IMG/VR virus record: IMGVR_UViG_3300020467_000056
Span: 1 to 23,504 of that record
Source: a virus
Direction: 5' to 3' (one strand)
DNA: 23,504 nt
In this document: one piece after another, positions 22,501 through 23,504 of the stretch
Layout: each line of letters starts with the position of its first letter
Position numbering within the stretch: position 1 is the first letter of the stretch
Notes under the pieces: generated by a model
The model's database searches: none
Told to the model about the DNA's origin: nothing
What the model saw: the letters and a program-made list of their open reading frames with translations, nothing else
Translations under genes and position numbers: made by a program

Positions 22501-22551
22501 AGGTAGTGGGCAGTCCTTCTACGTGGACATCTTTTGTATTCCCACTAAAGA
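22501..22551. repeat. Nested inverted repeat between the oxygenase and 76-aa genes
   Basis: In the 71-base gap, TAGTGGG at about 22505 and CCCACTA at about 22541 form a 7-bp inverted repeat that encloses a second one, GTCC...GGAC. The outer arm includes the stop codon of the oxygenase gene. On the minus transcript it is not followed by a U-run, so it is not a typical terminator. A processing or mRNA-stability element is possible. Confidence 0.5.
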
Positions 22552-23201
22552 AGATTATCTTTATCTAAATGATAACCTTTTGGTTTGTAACCTGCTCCTA
22601 TATTAGCAGATTTAAAATCCATGTCAAGCTTTATATTAAAAGAAACAGAAATACGTTCTTCTTGTGATTGATTATCTTCAACACAATGGTCTAAACTTGC
22701 TGGAAATAATACACATTCTCCTTCTTGAGGTTCAAATCTAAACTGTGTCCACAATCCATTATCATCCTTAAATTCATTAGAATATGCAACTACTTCCATA
22801 AACCTACTATAATTATTATAATCATCAAATACTAATGAACCCATATCAGGACCACCTTTAACCCAAAAAACTCCTGATAAATCACTATTAGGATGATTAT
22901 GTTTAATATTATAACATCCAGGTCCATTAATATTAATCCACATTGCCTGAACTTCTATACCCACACCTTTTTGAAATATATTATTCTCTTGAACATAACT
23001 AGATAACCCAGAAGTAAGTGCATCACTTAAAGGATTATTAAACATACAAAAATGATCTTGTGATTGCCATCCTCCTCTATTAGACTTTTGCATACCATGA
23101 GGGTCTTCCTTACGTTGTTGGTAGCAATATTCAATTATTGACTGTCTATCAAAATCAGGAATTTTAAATTCATGAACTAATGTAGGAAATAATCTAATCA
23201 T
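22545..23201 (-). CDS. 2OG-Fe(II) oxygenase family protein
   Basis: The 218-residue protein opens MIRLFPTLVHEFKIPDFDRQ, a typical start of the cyanophage 2OG-Fe(II) oxygenase group. It shows IKHNHPNSDLSGVFWVKG (99-116) with H101/H103 and D107, then CVLFPASLDHCVEDN (163-177) with the distal H172, and R183 in ERISVSFNI for 2-oxoglutarate. It is distinct from, but related to, the 21202-21927 product. The substrate is unknown; protein or nucleic-acid hydroxylation during infection are both open. It is coupled to the 41-aa basic gene by an ATGA overlap. Confidence 0.8.
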   Translation of the reverse strand: MIRLFPTLVHEFKIPDFDRQSIIEYCYQQRKEDPHGMQKSNRGGWQSQDHFCMFNNPLSDALTSGLSSYVQENNIFQKGVGIEVQAMWININGPGCYNIKHNHPNSDLSGVFWVKGGPDMGSLVFDDYNNYSRFMEVVAYSNEFKDDNGLWTQFRFEPQEGECVLFPASLDHCVEDNQSQEERISVSFNIKLDMDFKSANIGAGYKPKGYHLDKDNLL

Positions 23202-23323
23202 GAATGAAGTTTTTTCACAAACAATTTTGTACGTTTCTTTAATTGTCGTAAGCGAGCAGACGCTAGACGGGATTTGATGTTGCGTCCTCGCTTTCTAGGA
23301 GTTTCATGGCTTTTAAGACGCAT
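23198..23323 (-). CDS. 41-aa very basic hypothetical protein
   Basis: The frame reads MRLKSHETPRKRGRNIKSRL, then ASARLRQLKKRTKLFVKKLH, with about 17 Arg or Lys in 41 residues. It is the first frame after the consensus promoter at 23346-23374, starts about 20 bases after the predicted transcription start, and ends with an ATGA overlap on the oxygenase gene. Its charge suggests binding to nucleic acid or to an acidic host protein. Only its position and overlap support it as a gene. Confidence 0.6.
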   Translation of the reverse strand: MRLKSHETPRKRGRNIKSRLASARLRQLKKRTKLFVKKLHS

Positions 23324-23345
23324 TGGTCTGCTCAGTTACTAGATG

Positions 23346-23374
23346 ATTATAAGATATTTAGCTAGGATTGTCAA
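23346..23374 (-). promoter_or_regulatory. Consensus sigma70 promoter with an overlapping late motif
   Basis: TTGACA (23374-23369) and TATAAT (23351-23346) are perfect consensus hexamers with a 17-base spacer. The spacer also contains CTAAATA (23361-23355), a T4-type late motif. The -35 box is within the last codons of the upstream gene. It should drive the 23323-20366 operon early, and perhaps late as well. Confidence 0.8.
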
Positions 23375-23504
23375 CAAAATCCTGTCTAAATTCTTCCACT
23401 TGTTTGAGAACTTCCTCATCAACTGGAGGACCAGATTGAATTACTGGTGACAACAAAGCAACAGCACCTTCTGGAGATTTAATTCTCCAAACAGTACGAT
23501 TCCT
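23358..23504 (-). CDS. C-terminal 48 residues of an unidentified protein
   Basis: The open frame enters from the right edge and stops with TAA at 23358. The visible part reads RNRTVWRIKSPEGAVALLSP, then VIQSGPPVDEEVLKQVEEFR, and ends DFVDNPS. The end looks like a short helix after a Pro-rich turn. Too little remains to name it. Its last codons contain the -35 box of the downstream promoter, so coding and promoter sequence are shared. Confidence 0.6.
   Translation of the reverse strand, partial: RNRTVWRIKSPEGAVALLSPVIQSGPPVDEEVLKQVEEFRQDFVDNPS

Overview
The window looks like part of a T4-like myovirus that infects marine picocyanobacteria (Prochlorococcus or Synechococcus). Five things point there: AT-rich DNA, every supportable gene on the minus strand with overlapping ATGA/TAATG junctions, T4-type late promoter motifs (TATAAATA and variants) before virion genes, a pyrE-like metabolic gene, and many small proteins and 2OG-Fe(II) oxygenases of the kind common in cyanophages. 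The strong AT bias makes a Prochlorococcus host slightly more likely, but this is inference. No tRNA, rRNA, CRISPR array or complete insertion sequence was seen.

Transcription runs from high to low coordinates. The right end (about 20.4-23.5 kb) carries the tail of an unidentified gene with a consensus sigma70 promoter embedded in its end. Then come a 41-aa basic protein, a 2OG-Fe(II) oxygenase, three small proteins, a second 2OG-Fe(II) oxygenase, two more small proteins and an orotate phosphoribosyltransferase-like gene. Nearly all of these are translationally coupled by short overlaps. From 20.3 down to 5.35 kb lies a virion-structure block. It holds three large structural proteins (442, 483 and 1320 aa) followed by a fibre/adhesin cassette: two small fibre proteins, four glycine-rich adhesin-like proteins of two C-terminal types (one with a LamG-like domain), a coiled-coil protein and two related Cys-rich zinc-ribbon mini-proteins. 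Most of these genes have a T4-type late promoter just upstream.

From 5.3 kb to the left end the character changes to non-structural genes, preceded by sigma70-type promoters. Five small unknown genes come first. Next is a region of about 250 nt that is predicted to be highly structured RNA, starting at a strong promoter. It is followed by a MutH/Sau3AI-family endonuclease. A second consensus promoter then drives a ParB-like protein, a Dam-type adenine methyltransferase, two tiny proteins, a membrane protein and a JmjC/cupin-like protein. The edge holds a late promoter and the probable start of another gene.

The two most interesting points are the structured RNA at about 3.85-4.09 kb, and the MutH-like (GATC-type) nuclease encoded next to a Dam-type methylase. 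Together the latter two look like a phage-encoded cut-and-protect pair.
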